This document shows positions 1 through 11,800 of a stretch of 64,000 bases of DNA, piece by piece. Position 1 is the stretch's first letter. Each line of letters starts with the position of its first letter. The notes below the pieces were generated by a model, which worked only from the letters and a program-made list of their open reading frames with translations, did no database searches and was not told the DNA's origin. Both the position numbers and the translations under genes were made by a program. This DNA is from Macrophomina tecta (taxonomy: Eukaryota > Ascomycota > Dothideomycetes > Botryosphaeriales > Botryosphaeriaceae). The stretch lies in the NCBI GenBank assembly GCA_024180945.1, contig JAKSGN010000039.1, positions 186,001-250,000 on the forward strand. Direction: 5' to 3'.

Positions 1-3000
1 TATATTAGCTAGAGAATAGAGACTATTACGTTCCCTAACGAATACTATAGACGCCACCTTGCAACGACAAGAAGAAGCCAATAGAGCTAGAAGAAAGCGC
101 TAGAGCCTAAGAGCTAGAGCGGAACTTCCGAGCCGAGACGACGGGATAACAACGTACCCGTAGACATTAAGACTATTAGCTACCGAGCGCTAAAACTTAT
201 AACAAGACGAGAAGAAAAGGCCTATACGATCTACGTAAAACCTAGTAAGGACACCGAGCAGAAAACTCTTACTCATACGACACGAGGCCTTACGGATAAG
301 AATAAGAATAGCCTAAAGCCAGTCGGAGAAGACTACCCCCAGAGGCTTAACAGACGATACGGCCACCCGAATAAAGTAGGTACTAGTCCCCTTGGGTATA
401 AGAGCTATAATAATAAAGGCATTTCGGCAGCTAAGGTTAGCGCAGACCTTAGCGGAATTATAAGGCCTACTAAGGATAAATTAGCACCTATACCAAAATT
501 AGAGATAGTCCTATAAGAATTCTAGGACATACCGAGAATATTCCAAAAAAGAGGCAAAGGACAACTACTAAAGCATTAGCTATAGGATTATAAGATACCC
601 TTACTCCCGGGAATATAACCTACTTTCAAGCCCATTTACTCCTTGTCTAAGACAGAGGCTGAAGCACTACAGAAATACATCAATAAAAACCTAGAACGAG
701 GATATATACGACCCTTATAGTCGCCGGTAGAATACTCTATCCTATTCGTTCTAAAAAAGAATAGCAAGCTTCGTCTTTACGTCGACTATAGATAGCTAAA
801 TAACATTACGGTAAAAAACCGATACCTATTACCTCGTATCGATAAATTATAAGATAAGCTTCGCAACGCTAAGTTCTTTACGAAACTAGACCTCCAAGAA
901 GGCTACTACCTAGTCCGTATTAAGGAAGGTAAAGAATAAAAGACGACGTTCCGAACGCGATTCGAATATTACGAGTATACGGTAATACCTTTCGGGCTTA
1001 CTAACGTACCGGCTACCTTCTAGAGCTTAGTTAACGATACCCTACGTCCGTATTTAGATATATTCGCCTTAGCTTACCTGGATGATATCCTAATATACTC
1101 GAAAATGCTCGAGGAACACACCAAGTACGTAAGAAAAGTTCTAAAAGCCTTAGACGAACGAAATCTCTAAGTAGTCCTAGAAAAAAGCGAGTGGTATACC
1201 TAAAAGACAGAATATCTAGGGTTTATTATTACCCTAGAATATATCGGCATAGACGATAAGAAACTAGACGTAATTAAAGACTAGCCAATACTGCGAACCA
1301 TTAGAGAAGTATAATCCTTCCTTAGATTTACTAACTTCTATCGGAAGTTTATAAAGAACTACGCTAAAATAGCGGCACCTCTAACGGACATCACTAAAAA
1401 GGAACATAGGTTTATATAGAAAGAAAGATAATAACGAGCGTTCGACTTACTAAAGTGGATATTTATAGAAGTACCGGTCCTAGGGCTCTATAACCCAAAT
1501 CTGCCGATTACGGTAGAAACCGACGCTTTAGACTACGCTATAGGAGCCATACTTAGTTAGCCAGACGAAGAAGGCCGACTATACCCCATCGCCTACTACT
1601 TAAGAAAAATAACACCTGCCGAGAAGAACTACGACGTCTACGATAAAGAACTCTTAGCCATAGTCACGGCTTTTAAAGAATAGAGATACTACCTCGAAGA
1701 CGCTAAGCACTAGGTTATAGTCTATTGCGATTATAAGAACCTCTCGCACTTTACCACTACTAAGGAATTAAACCGTCGACAGGTTCGGTAGGCTAAAGAG
1801 CTAGCGTCCTATAATATAAAAATCACCTATAGAAAGGGATCTGAGAACGCTCGCGCAGACGCGTTAAGTAGACGAGCCAACTATATTAAAGAAAAGCTAG
1901 GTCTATAACCTATAATACTCGATACGTAGAAGGACGGGTCTTTTATACCCGCTAGCCGTAGCCGCCAGATTATAGCTATTTATAGCCTAGGATAAACGTG
2001 GCTTAAAGAAGGACTAGACGACTCGCTTATCTTAGTTAGACTATTCGCCCCAGCGATACGCCTCGAAGGCAACGAATGGGAGTAGAAGATCCGAGAAGCC
2101 TACGTAGATAACGTAACAGCTTAAGAAATTAGAGAACTCGACAACGACCCCCGGGTAACTAGAAACGCAGACGGTATAATTCTATTTTTAGGATTAGTCT
2201 ACGTTCCGGTTAAACTACGGGAAGAGCTCGTAAAAGATATATACGAAGCCCTAGCACACGATTACTAAGGAATAGATAAGATAATAAAGCGAATTACGAG
2301 AAGCTATTACTTTCTAGGGCTAAGAAGAACCGTTTAACGGGTAGTCTCGTAATGCGACCTTTATATTAGAAGCAAGGCCGCGAGGCATGCACCCTATGGA
2401 CTACTTTAGCCGCTACCGGCGCCGAAGCGCCCTTAGCAATCTATCTCGCTAGACTTTATTACGGACCTACCTAAGTTAGAAGAACCGCTTACTAAGGTTA
2501 AGTATAACTTAATTCTAGTTATCGTTAATAGAATAACGAAGTACGCATACTACTTGCTATATCTCAAGACGGTAAATGCGGAAGAACTCACCTATACGTT
2601 TCTTAGAATAATCCTCAGTAACTACGGGTTACTAGAAGAGCTCGTGTTAGATAGAGATCGGCTATTTATATCCCGATTCTAGTAGACGCTTACCCGCTAG
2701 CTTAGAGCTAAGTATAAGCTCTCGACTACGGTATACCCTTAAATAGACGAGTAGATAGAACGGACGAATCAGACGCTAGAATAATACCTACGCTGCTACC
2801 TTAACTACGCGTAAGATAACTAGGTTAAGCTGCTACCGCTCGCACAGTTCGCGTATAATAGCTTAAAAGCGTTAGCTATATAAGAATCCCCGTTCTACGC
2901 CAACTACGGTTATAAGCCCACAGCTTATAAAGAGCCTATACTAAGCGAATCTCTAGCCTAAAAAGGAATTCTTAAGGCAGACTAACTAAAGATACTCCAC

Positions 3001-3540
3001 GAATAACTATACCTAGACCTCGAATTCGTAGCTCTATAAATGGGTAAATACTATAATAGACGGTACCAGGAGGCACCGAAGCTAAAAGGGGGGAACAAAG
3101 TTTACCTCTTTAGAAAAAATATTAAGACAAAACGGCCGAACAATAAATTAGACTTTAAGAAAATCGGACTGTTCGAAATCAAAGAATAGATTAGAAAGGT
3201 TAATTTCCGCCTTAGATTACCTAATACTATGCGGATATACTCTATATTTCACGTCTTACTCCTCGAACCGGCATCAGAAAACGCCACGCCAGTACGCTAA
3301 ACGGAAGAAATACTACCGGAAAATCTAGACGCCGACGAAAATATAGACTAGGACGTAGAATAAGTCCTAGACAGCGGCTATATTAACGGTTAATTCCGAT
3401 ACCTCCTTAAATGGAAAGGAGACTAGGATAATACCTAGGAACCACCGGAACTATGCGACTGTTAAGAACTTATTAATAAGTTCTATCGCCGAAACCTAGA
3501 TCGACTAACACCGCCGACTCGTCGTATACGAAGGACCTAA
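1..3540 (+). pseudogene. Gypsy1-A pol: reverse transcriptase, RNase H, integrase, chromodomain
   Basis: Polyprotein remnant with many in-frame TAA/TAG. The reverse transcriptase palm is readable, with the YLDD catalytic box encoded at 1075-1086 followed by ILIYS. The RNase H start (VETDALDYAIGA, near 1515) and DKELLAI (near 1640) follow. The integrase core lies at about 2450-2900. The C-terminal chromodomain is at about 3350-3500, with RYLLKWKGD and a W-to-stop EPPEL; it would steer integration to modified histones. No gag is recognisable in the visible 5' part, which begins near the gag/pol boundary. It cannot produce protein. The family assignment is certain, the exact ends are not. Confidence 0.88.
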
Positions 3541-3544
3541 AATT

Positions 3545-4211
3545 AAAGTTAGGGAACAAAGACAACCGCGCCTAATTAACTAGACCGGAACCCTCGGAAG
3601 GCGTAAAACCCGAACTAACGCCAGGAGACCTAATAGATTAAAACGACCCCACAACATTATTAGCTAAGGTATCGCTACGTAAACGCTTTAGCGATCGTTC
3701 CTCCTTAGTATTTTTAGGGTCAACGGGCTTCCTAGCCTCGCGAGCCGACTTAAGACGGTCCAACTCCTCTAACTTCTCCACGGTTATAGCCTTCTTCGAG
3801 AGCATTAAATAAGCACGACGCTCTAAGAGATCCTCCTATTTCTCTAAACGAGATAAACGGGCTATTACGGCCTATATAGCCTTACGAGCCTCCTCCTGGT
3901 CCGTACGCACTTTGACGCGCGCCCGATCGAGACGGTTAACTAGAGTTAAACATTAGTAATAGCAGGAGACGACAGGAATAGAATATATAGTCCGTAGTAT
4001 CGAGACCCCTACTATCGTAAGTAGTCCGACCACGACGAGTATACTTTCTACAACGGAAAGAACTCTTAACATTTATTTAACACTCCACGGGCTCGCCCTT
4101 AGAAGCCAGGAGTAAATAAGAAGAATAAGAAACGGATATCTCGTAGCCCTCGTAATTAATACGCTTACCTAGAAGAACCTGTTTAGTACGCTTACGTTTC
4201 GGAGGCATCAT
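3545..4211 (-). pseudogene. Antisense accessory ORF of Gypsy1-A (basic N-terminus, coiled-coil-like)
   Basis: On the strand opposite to pol, a frame starts at an ATG ATG pair (4211/4208) just inside the purine tract and runs towards pol. Its start reads MMPPKRKRTKQ and then INYEGYEISVSYSSYLL. A motif RKYTRRGRTTYD follows after a TAA. A charged stretch containing LEELDRLKSAR and KNTKEERSLKRL ends near 3640 at a stop that probably replaced a codon, because the reading continues to about 3545. Related frames occur at the same place in the two other Gypsy1 copies and in Gypsy2-A. Function unknown. The Lys/Arg-rich start would suit nuclear entry or nucleic-acid binding, but that is inference. Several stops are RIP-like, so this copy is dead. 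Confidence 0.7.
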
Positions 4212-4309
4212 AAAAATTTACCAAAGAAAAGAAAGAAAGGACAAGAAAAACCCAAAATATAGACGAACGAATAAATCTTCGGGCCGAAGATCCTTAAGAG
4301 GGGGGATAG

Positions 4310-5052
4310 TATTACGAACCCCAGGGCACAAGGGCTTTATAACCCCACGGGCGGAAAGCCCGCACGGGAAAAGGCACCGCAGGGGCCAGAAACCCACAAG
4401 AACGGTAGAGCCGCACTACTAGCACGCCCGCACGGGAAAACCGTCCTTAAGGGAAGACGGCGCATACGGGCCTAGGTAAGGCAGCAACGAAAGCCCGCAC
4501 GAAAGCGACGCCCGCGTAGTATAGCAACTACCCAGAAGAATAGTAGGACTAAGTTCCCGTAGAAAAAAGACACCCACAGGGAAAGGGCATAGATCTAGAA
4601 AACCGACTTCGGACATAAGGGACGAACAAAGAGAATATCGAACATATCGTCCGCTTATTAGAGCAGAAGTCGGGTTCCGGAAAATAGGCCTTAGCGCCCA
4701 AGTCACGTGGGACCCACCGGGCCCACTGGATAATAAAGGATCACGACTATCCCCACAATACTTAAATAACCAAGGATGCCAACTATCCACTACTATCTAT
4801 AGATTGCTACACATTTCCTATAGTATATAGAACATACTTATTAGGTAGTACTTTAGCCTTTATAGTTAACTTAAAGTTCTAATATAACCCTATTAGAGGT
4901 AACAAGCCTGACGCGTACCGCATACTAATATATTACGTGATTACTACTATCGTTCTAATCCTTTACCCTTCTCTTATTCTTTAAGATAAACCCTTTAGCT
5001 ACCTAACCCTGCTAGGTAATTCTAAAGCCTAGTAGAAGAGGCCGCCGTTACA
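4310..5052 (+). repeat. 3' LTR of Gypsy1-A
   Basis: About 743 bp, starting TATTACGAACC (a RIP-altered TGTTACGAACC) and ending GCCGCCGTTACA. The ends give the inverted TGTTAC/GTTACA pair. The same LTR recurs at 48296, 53533 and 58181 on the plus strand and at 44702-47273 on the minus strand. The purine tract directly before it fits a plus-strand primer site. The long frame on its minus strand (4419-4790) has no protein signal. Confidence 0.9.
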
Positions 5053-8000
5053 GCTAAAAAGAATACGAAAGAAGGGATAAGCGATTAGAATAATATAGTA
5101 CTACTCTACTACTACGAATAAAGAATAAACCCGATAGATTAGCGCTACTAGACGAGAAGAACTAGACTATCTAATACCCGTAGAGAAAAATAACCCTACT
5201 AAAATATATAAATAGTACCTTAATAGTGTTTCTAAGAAATACTACCGGTTTAAGAAGATTTTTAGAGAAAAGATTAAAGATACGCTACTAAAATACTAAC
5301 TATAGAACTACGAGATTAACCTAAAACCGGATACCGAATTTCGATTTAGGTCATTATACCTAATATTAGAAAAAGAATTATAAGTAATAAAAGAATACCT
5401 AGACCTATTACTAAAGAAAGAATATATTCGACCCTTCTAGTCTTTAGTAGAATTACCCGTTCTCTTTATACTAAAACTAGGAGGTAAGTTACGCCTCTAC
5501 GTAAATTATAGATCTTTAAATAATATTACTATTAAGGACCGCTACCCTCTACTCTATATTAATAAACTAAGGGATCGCCTCTTAGAAGCACGGTTCTTTA
5601 CTAAACTAGATCTACGGGATAGATACTACCTTATTTAAATTAAAGAAAGATATAAATAGAAAACTACGTTCTAAACCTAATATAGCCTATATAAATATTT
5701 AGTAATACTTTTTAGACTTACTAACGCCCCTACTACGTTCTAAGCCCTCGTTAACCACGTCCTACGGGAATACCTAGATAAATTCTATATAGCTTATCTT
5801 AACGACATCCTAATTTACTTAGAAACCCTAGAAGAATATAAGAAATACGTATCTAAGATCTTCTAGAAACTACTCGAATATAGCCTTTTAGTTAAACTAA
5901 AAAAATACACCTTCTATACCTAGAAGGTTAAATTCCTAGGCTTTATTATCGAACTAGGAAAAGTAGTTATAGACTTAAGAAAGATAAAAGATATTCTAAA
6001 ATAGCCCGAACTAAGAAATATTAAAAAAGTATAAGTCTTTCTAGAATTTACTAACTTCTATCGGCAGTTTATCGAACGATACTTCTATATAGCTATTAGA
6101 ATAATAGGCCCTAGTATATTCTTAGGGTGCTTATACCGTGCGTTTTACGTGCTTATTACGTGCTACGCACGGGCCCCTAGTATATAATGCTACTAAGGGG
6201 TAAATTCTACACTACTAAGGATTTATATCTAAGAATATACGACTCTTCTAAAGGCTTCCTACTTATAACTAGCCTATTTACTTATAATAGCCGACCCGCT
6301 AATCCGACTTACCTAAAAGGATACCTTATTCGCCTAGAAAAAACTATAATAGAAAGCGTTTAACTAACTTAAAAGGGCCTTTATAGAAGCCCCTATATTA
6401 ATTATATTTAATTTCGATAAGCCCCTCTATCTCGAAACTAACGTATTTAACTACGCTATTAGCGCTACCCTTAGCTAGCTAGACGATAAGAAAAGACTAT
6501 ATTCTATTACATACTACTTCCGTAAAATATTACCTATAGAACTTAACTACGAGATATATAATAAAGAACTACTCGCGATTATTATAGTATTTAAGAAATA
6601 GCGATATTACCTTAAGAAAGCTAACTACGAAATTACGGTATATTTAAATTATAAGAACCTAGAATACTTTATAACTACTAAAGTATTAAATAGGAGATAA
6701 GTATAATAGATACAATAACTCGCTCCCTTCTACTTTAAGATCTACTACCGCAAAGAAAATGAAAATAGTAAGATAAATGTACTTAGCTGTAGAGCTAATT
6801 ACGTAAAAGAAAAGCCGGAATTATCGCTAGTAGTACTTAGATAAAACGATAATAGTATATTAGGCCCTAACCGCCCCTAAATTATCGAAGAACTTAACGT
6901 ACTATAAAAAAATAAATACTAGCACCTATTATAAGACTAGAAAGTTCTATTAATAATAACGAGCCCCCGAGAGCCCTAATACCCGAATAAAAACCTAAAG
7001 AAGACGAAGAACCCACGCCTATACTAGAAGAAACTATAAAAGAAGTAGTAAATAAAGAAGAGAATAACACCGCTACTTAGAAATAAATTATCTAAAGAAA
7101 ATATAATAATAACCCGCTATCTTAGAAACTGCTATAACAAATAGATACCCCTAAATATAACAACCCCGACCTAGTCTAAGATTATAGAGGTAATATACTA
7201 TTTCACGGAAAAATCTACGTACTAATACCTTTACGTAAACGACTAACTAAGGAATACTATAAATCCGTAGTTTACGAATACCCGGGAATAATAAAAACCT
7301 TAGAATAACTTACGAGATACTTCTATTTTTCCCGAATAAGAAAAATAGTAGAAAAAGTTATCTAGGAATATAACGAATATATAAAGAATAAAACGGTATG
7401 ATACGTACTATACGGATAGCTATAGCTTATTATAACGCTAACTAAACCCTAGAAATCGGTTATAATAGACTTTATTACCGACCTACTAATTTTAGTAGAC
7501 CCCGTGACTAAAACACGATATAACGCTATTTTAGTTATCGTCGATCGTCTAATAAAATAGGTATACTTTATCCCTTATAATAAGAAAATTGGAGTAGAGG
7601 GCTATGCCTACCTCTTTCTTAGATATATTTTTACCTACTATAGAATGCCTAAGAAACTAATTATAGACTAGGACCTATAATTTAGAGCTAAGTTCTAGTA
7701 AACCTTAGTCTATAAACTAGAAACTAAATATAAGATATTAATAACGGCACACCCGTAAACTAATAGATAAATGGAACGAACTAACTAGATGCTAGAGTAG
7801 TACCTAAGATTCTATCTAAACTATAGGTAAAATAACTAGGTCGAACTCCTACCGCTAGCCTAATACGCGTATAATAGTATATTAACGAAAGTTATATAAA
7901 CTACGCTCTTCTACACTAACTATAGTTTCGATTCTACCGTCTTTAGAGAACCCTAGATCTACGAAGTACTTACCTAAAAAGCTATACTTAGGGTAGATTA

Positions 8001-8580
8001 GCTACGCGAATTATACTAAGAACTAGCTTAAGATATTAAATTTATCATATACCGAATAGCTATATACTATAATAGACGGCGCTAGGCATCGCCACCCCTA
8101 AAGAAGGGGAATAAAGTCTAGCTCCTTAGAAAAAATATTAAAACTATACGATCGAATAATAAATTAGACTATAAGAAAATCGAACCCTACTAGATTAAGA
8201 AAAAACTTTTACCTATTTTCTTTAAACTTAAATTACTAGAACGAGTAGATATATATCTAGTTTTCTATATCTCTTTACTCGAACCTATATATAGTAACGC
8301 CGAACCCGATCTAGAAATTAAAATATACCCCGATAACGCCGATAGAGAATAGCTAGTAGAAAAAATTCTTAATAAAGACTAGATTAACGGTTAATATAAG
8401 TATCTTATTAAATAGAAAGAAATAGACCCTACTGGAAATTCTTAGAAACCCTTATAGAAACTAGTCTCTTACCTTAACTATAAAGAACTTATCTAGAAAT
8501 ACTATCGATAAAATTCTAACCGCCTAAACCTAGAGTATTCTCCTATAACGCGAAACTCGAAAAAGGCATTAAGAATACTT
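5053..8580 (+). pseudogene. Gypsy2-A pol remnant (RT, RNase H, integrase, chromodomain-like)
   Basis: The reverse transcriptase reads FFTKLDLRDRYYLI near 5598 and AYLNDILIY near 5800, where the usual D-D has become N-D by G to A. It is split by a 176-bp insertion at 6108-6283 and resumes with ADPLIRLT. RNase H (LETNVFNYAISA, near 6430) and the integrase core (FITDLL, near 7470; ITAHP*TNR, near 7740) follow. A weak chromodomain-like segment lies at about 8370-8500. Stops occupy Gln and Trp positions throughout. Confidence 0.85.
6108..6283. mobile_element. 176-bp insertion with 7-bp flanking duplication inside Gypsy2-A RT
   Basis: ATAATAG occurs at 6101-6107 and again at 6284-6290. Removing the interval plus one copy restores the reading RYFYIAIRIIADPLIRLT expected of a Gypsy polymerase. 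The insert holds no coding signal. It contains short local inverted repeats: CCCTAG..CTTAGGG near 6109-6127 and CCCCTAG..CTAAGGGG near 6174-6200. It may be a small non-autonomous element. Part of it (GTGCTTATTACGTGC region) keeps TG/CA dinucleotides and so looks younger than its host. Confidence 0.55.
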
Positions 8581-8589
8581 AAAACTAGT

Positions 8590-9153
8590 CTATTAGTACC
8601 TTCTAAGAAACCGCTTCGTCGAAACTTACTACGTTACTACTATCTAAACTTAATAGCTATATTATATACGTCTTTTTAAGCTCTAGCTCCTCTAAGGAAA
8701 ATAGATTCTAATGTACTATTTTACGCTTCTAATTATTAAGAAACTACTCCTACCGCTCTAAACGCTCTAAACGGGCTATAGAGGTAAGAAGAAAGTTTTA
8801 AGCCGCCTCTAAAGCCTACTAAGAAGTAGATAGGACTTTAGTAGTAGCTAAACGTTCTCTATAAAGGCGATCGCGCTTCTAATTAACTAAGTTTTCTATA
8901 ACTATTAATAACTACTTACTAAGAACTAGAAGAACCTATAATCTTAAACTAGAATACCCTAAACGTTATAGCTACGACCCCGACGGATATATTTAGAATA
9001 ATAAGAAGATAAAGTTCCTAGCTCTTTTTCTAGTAATATCTTATACTCCTTACTCTTCTTACGGTAGTAACTATAGAAAGGTATAATAATAACTTCTAAA
9101 TAAGTAATATAAGTAGCTAAATTACGGCGCTTAGTAGACTTACGACTAAATAT
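8590..9153 (-). pseudogene. Antisense accessory ORF of Gypsy2-A
   Basis: Minus-strand frame beginning near 9153 (start codon now ATA) reads SRKSTKRRNLATYITYLEV, later YYSKYIRRGRSYNV. After frame changes it gives TSIARLERLERQ and then LEELELKK. The basic start, the KY-[TI]-RRG block and the IARL-x-R-[IL]-E-[KR]-Q helix match the antisense frames in the Gypsy1 copies in the same order and at the same place between pol and LTR. Degraded by stops and frameshifts. Function unknown. Confidence 0.6.
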
Positions 9154-9256
9154 CGCGAAATAAGGTTAGAAATAAGCAATAAAATAAATAAGAAAGAACT
9201 ACTTTATACTTATAGCTTTAAACTTTTAGGCCGAAAGTCGCCTAGAGGGGGAATAG

Positions 9257-9639
9257 TATTACGATACTAGCTAGAGAAGACGAAGAAAGAATGGCCCTAC
9301 TTTCTAAAAAAGGCTCTAATCCCTTAGAATAAGAAATTCTTAGTCTGGATTACGCTCTAAAGAATAGAAGGTAGATCTATTACCTAGCGTACTAACTATA
9401 GATTACTCGACTTACTAGATTACGGTAAGCTAGCTAGTAATCTACTATAATCTAACTAAATACCCTATATATATAGACTATACTCGTTTATAGTAGATAG
9501 GACCCTCGTAGTTAACTTATTAATTAATTTCTATTTTAATATTACGTACGATTCTTTTCTATCTACCCTACGGCCTCCCGAAAGCCTACGCTACCTAACG
9601 ATACGCCCGACCTCCCCTAGAAAGAGTAACGGCGTAATA
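9257..9639 (+). repeat. 3' LTR of Gypsy2-A
   Basis: 383 bp from TATTACGATAC to GGCGTAATA, inverted ends TATTACG/CGTAATA (originally TGTTACG/CGTAACA). Preceded by the purine tract AGAGGGGGAATAG. Its 3' half recurs at 43070-43453 (minus) and about 59150-59311 (plus). Confidence 0.85.
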
Positions 9640-10168
9640 AATAGTCTAGATCGAACTATACTTCTCTAAAGAGGCGCTTCTACTAGAAGTACTACTTAGT
9701 AGCTTCTAATAAGGCGAGAAGCTTAGCTTTAATAGTAGAAATTATAATAGTAGGCTACTTAATAGCCTTCTAATTAATAGCTACTCTAAATATTATAATA
9801 ATCGAGCTTTAGTAGCTACGGCGTATATTCAAATCGTTAGTAAATACTGTATTACTACTAATAGTAAAGATGCTATTCTTATTATAATTATCTTAGAAGT
9901 ATAAGGCGAGTTTCTTTATTTCTACTAGATAGCTAAGGAGCCGCTATAATAGCTCTAAATAGCGAGAAGACGAATTAGTAAGATAGAATAAAAGTACTAA
10001 ATAGACGTATATAATATCTATTCTTATACTAGTAGCTATAAACTACGCTAAGCTAATTCTACTTTAATAAAGATAAATCTCTTACGCGCTTATATACGTG
10101 CCTTAGTTCGCTTAGAGTACTTTATCTAATAGAAGAGGCATTATTAGAAAGTAATTTTTACTAATATC
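9640..10168 (-). pseudogene. Copia-A RNase H end
   Basis: Read on the minus strand, this contains K*PTIIISTIKAKLLALLEAT. It corresponds to the Copia RNase H signature KQPTVTxSTTEAE-LALxEAT with C-to-T and G-to-A changes. A segment YF**KRLFREV*FD follows, like the usual WW-RLF motif. It ends at the Gypsy2-A LTR on the left and at the Gypsy3 target duplication on the right. Confidence 0.7.
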
Positions 10169-10173
10169 GTAGC

Positions 10174-10413
10174 TATTATAGTCTAGAAGCCTAGTAATAA
10201 AGAAAGCCTTAGAGGAACCCTCGGCCGAAATAACCGACGAATAGACTTATACCTACGAAGGTATAAGTATTATATAACTTTATCTAATTTATATATTTAA
10301 ATAGACTTTACTCTTTCTTCTCTTTTCTTCTTTTTTTTTTCTCTTTAAGTTCTAGCTTTTTATACGTAGCGTAATAAACCTTTTAGCGATTATTCTAAGG
10401 TTAAGCCTTAATA
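10174..10413 (+). repeat. 5' LTR of Gypsy3
   Basis: 240 bp. Shares nearly its whole length with 15909-16149, including the pyrimidine-rich run near 10310-10345 and the end GGTTAAGCCTTAATA. The first bases after it (TTAGCTAGAAC) should hold the primer-binding site, which I cannot assign to a tRNA. Confidence 0.9.
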
Positions 10414-10799
10414 TTAGCTAGAACTTTAAGCCTAAGGAACTTATTAAATACGGAATTACTAGATACTAAGTATTAAAGACGGTCGTATACCGGTCTTATA
10501 AAATTACTAAACGGTAAAGGTAGTTATATACCAGCCTTACTAAAATTACTAGAATTACTAGAATTACTAAAATTACTAGAACTATTAAAATAAATACTTA
10601 AGAATAAGCGTAAGAGTAGTAGGCTTAGAGGTAGCACCCTTAGAAGTCTTAAGAAATAACGTAGTTATTATAATAGATAATATCTTAAATCGCCTTCTTA
10701 GTACGTAAGGTAGATTAGCTAGAAGAAGAAAATACGACTAGTACCGCATTATTAGAAGACGAGCCCCGAGACACTAGCTAACTAATATAAGAATAAGAT

Positions 10800-11800
10800 T
10801 ATATAACCTTACATTAGTAAGATTAGTCTACTAAAAACCTTAGCCCTCTTACCGAATTTTTAGGTAATAGGAATAAGCTAGAACCTTAGATTTTCTAAGT
10901 ATAGGTAAAGCTTCTAGTAGACTATACTAGTTATACTAAAGCTACGAAATTCTTTATACTCTATAACCGGCTTAGAGGCGAGGCAGCACGTTAGCTATAG
11001 CTATAGATATAGGCTAGTATTAATATAAGTAGTATAATCGCTTAGTACTTACTAGATTAGCTACGCCTATCTTTTAGCGACCCCTATATATAGGAGAAGG
11101 CTTAGCATAAGCTATATAAGCTACGCTAAACTAATAAGTCTTTTATAGAATACTTTACTAAATTCCGTAAGCTAGTGCTTAAAGCTAGAGAAACGAACTA
11201 GCTAGATAAAATTCTTAAGAGTTATCTTAAAGTAGGCCTAAGCTAAGAGCTTTAGCGTAGTATAATTAGCCTTAGAAGTATAAGCTAGTTCTTTAAGGAC
11301 TATTATACTAAACTAAAGCGTATTAGTAATTAGCTAAAGGCATTTAATTTGCGTAATAATAGAAAGAAGGCTTGGTAAGGCTAGTAGAAGAGCTAGAGGC
11401 GAGGTTAAAATAAGGTTAGCTTAGTAGAGTCTAAGTAGTTAGAGCTAACGTCGCTCTAATACGATAATATAGACTAGAAGCCTACTAAATTAGCTAAGAT
11501 AGCCTAGGGGCGCCGTGCTAAATAGATAAATGCCTAAGAAATATAAAAGTGTAGAGAAGAGAACCGCTACTACTACTACGGTAACTCTACGTACCGCGTT
11601 AGTTAATGCCCCTGGCGGCTACTATAGAGGCCTAAGCGTATAGTAAGGCTAGCCTAATAAGAAGAGCCTAAGGAACTAAAGCTAAAGAAGGTAGAAGATT
11701 ATAATACCTTTCTACTATATTTAGAAAACGAGTAGCTTCTACTAAAAGACATAGGTAGGAGCCTATAGAGAAGAAAAAACGGGTAATATAAGCTAACTAG
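10800..11800 (+). pseudogene. Gypsy3 gag remnant with zinc knuckle
   Basis: Degraded capsid/nucleocapsid reading. Near 11562-11615 the translation YYYYGNSTYRVS*CP corresponds to a CxxCGxxxHxxxxC knuckle in which both first Cys and the His have become Tyr by transitions and the last Cys survives. The 5' limit is uncertain. Confidence 0.65.

Larger units (their letters stand above)
1..5052 (+). mobile_element. Gypsy1-A: Ty3/Gypsy chromovirus, 5' end outside window, RIP-degraded
   Basis: LTR retrotransposon running from beyond the left edge to the end of its 3' LTR. In order it holds a protease/linker remnant, reverse transcriptase, RNase H, integrase, chromodomain, an antisense ORF, a purine-rich tract (about 4295-4308) and the 3' LTR. 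It appears to be inserted into Gypsy2-A: the sequence just after the LTR (5053 on) is the interior of Gypsy2. The minus-strand Gypsy2 copy near 41.2 kb is continuous across the equivalent point. Stops lie where Gln or Trp are expected, while CpG is largely kept, which points to mild CpA-directed RIP. Confidence 0.9.
5053..9639 (+). mobile_element. Gypsy2-A: second Ty3/Gypsy chromovirus family, 5' part displaced by Gypsy1-A
   Basis: Contains pol from upstream of the reverse transcriptase to a chromodomain-like end, an antisense ORF and a 383-bp 3' LTR. Its gag and 5' LTR are not visible, presumably left of Gypsy1-A and outside the window. The LTR ends at 9639 directly against Copia-A RNase H sequence, so Gypsy2-A itself sits in Copia-A. 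Related copies: minus strand at 40935-43453 and plus strand from 58968. Confidence 0.85.

Noticed and set aside
4419..4790. 123-codon minus-strand frame in the Gypsy1 LTR
   Set aside because: Lies wholly inside an LTR, has no start or family signal, and is not open in the other LTR copies.
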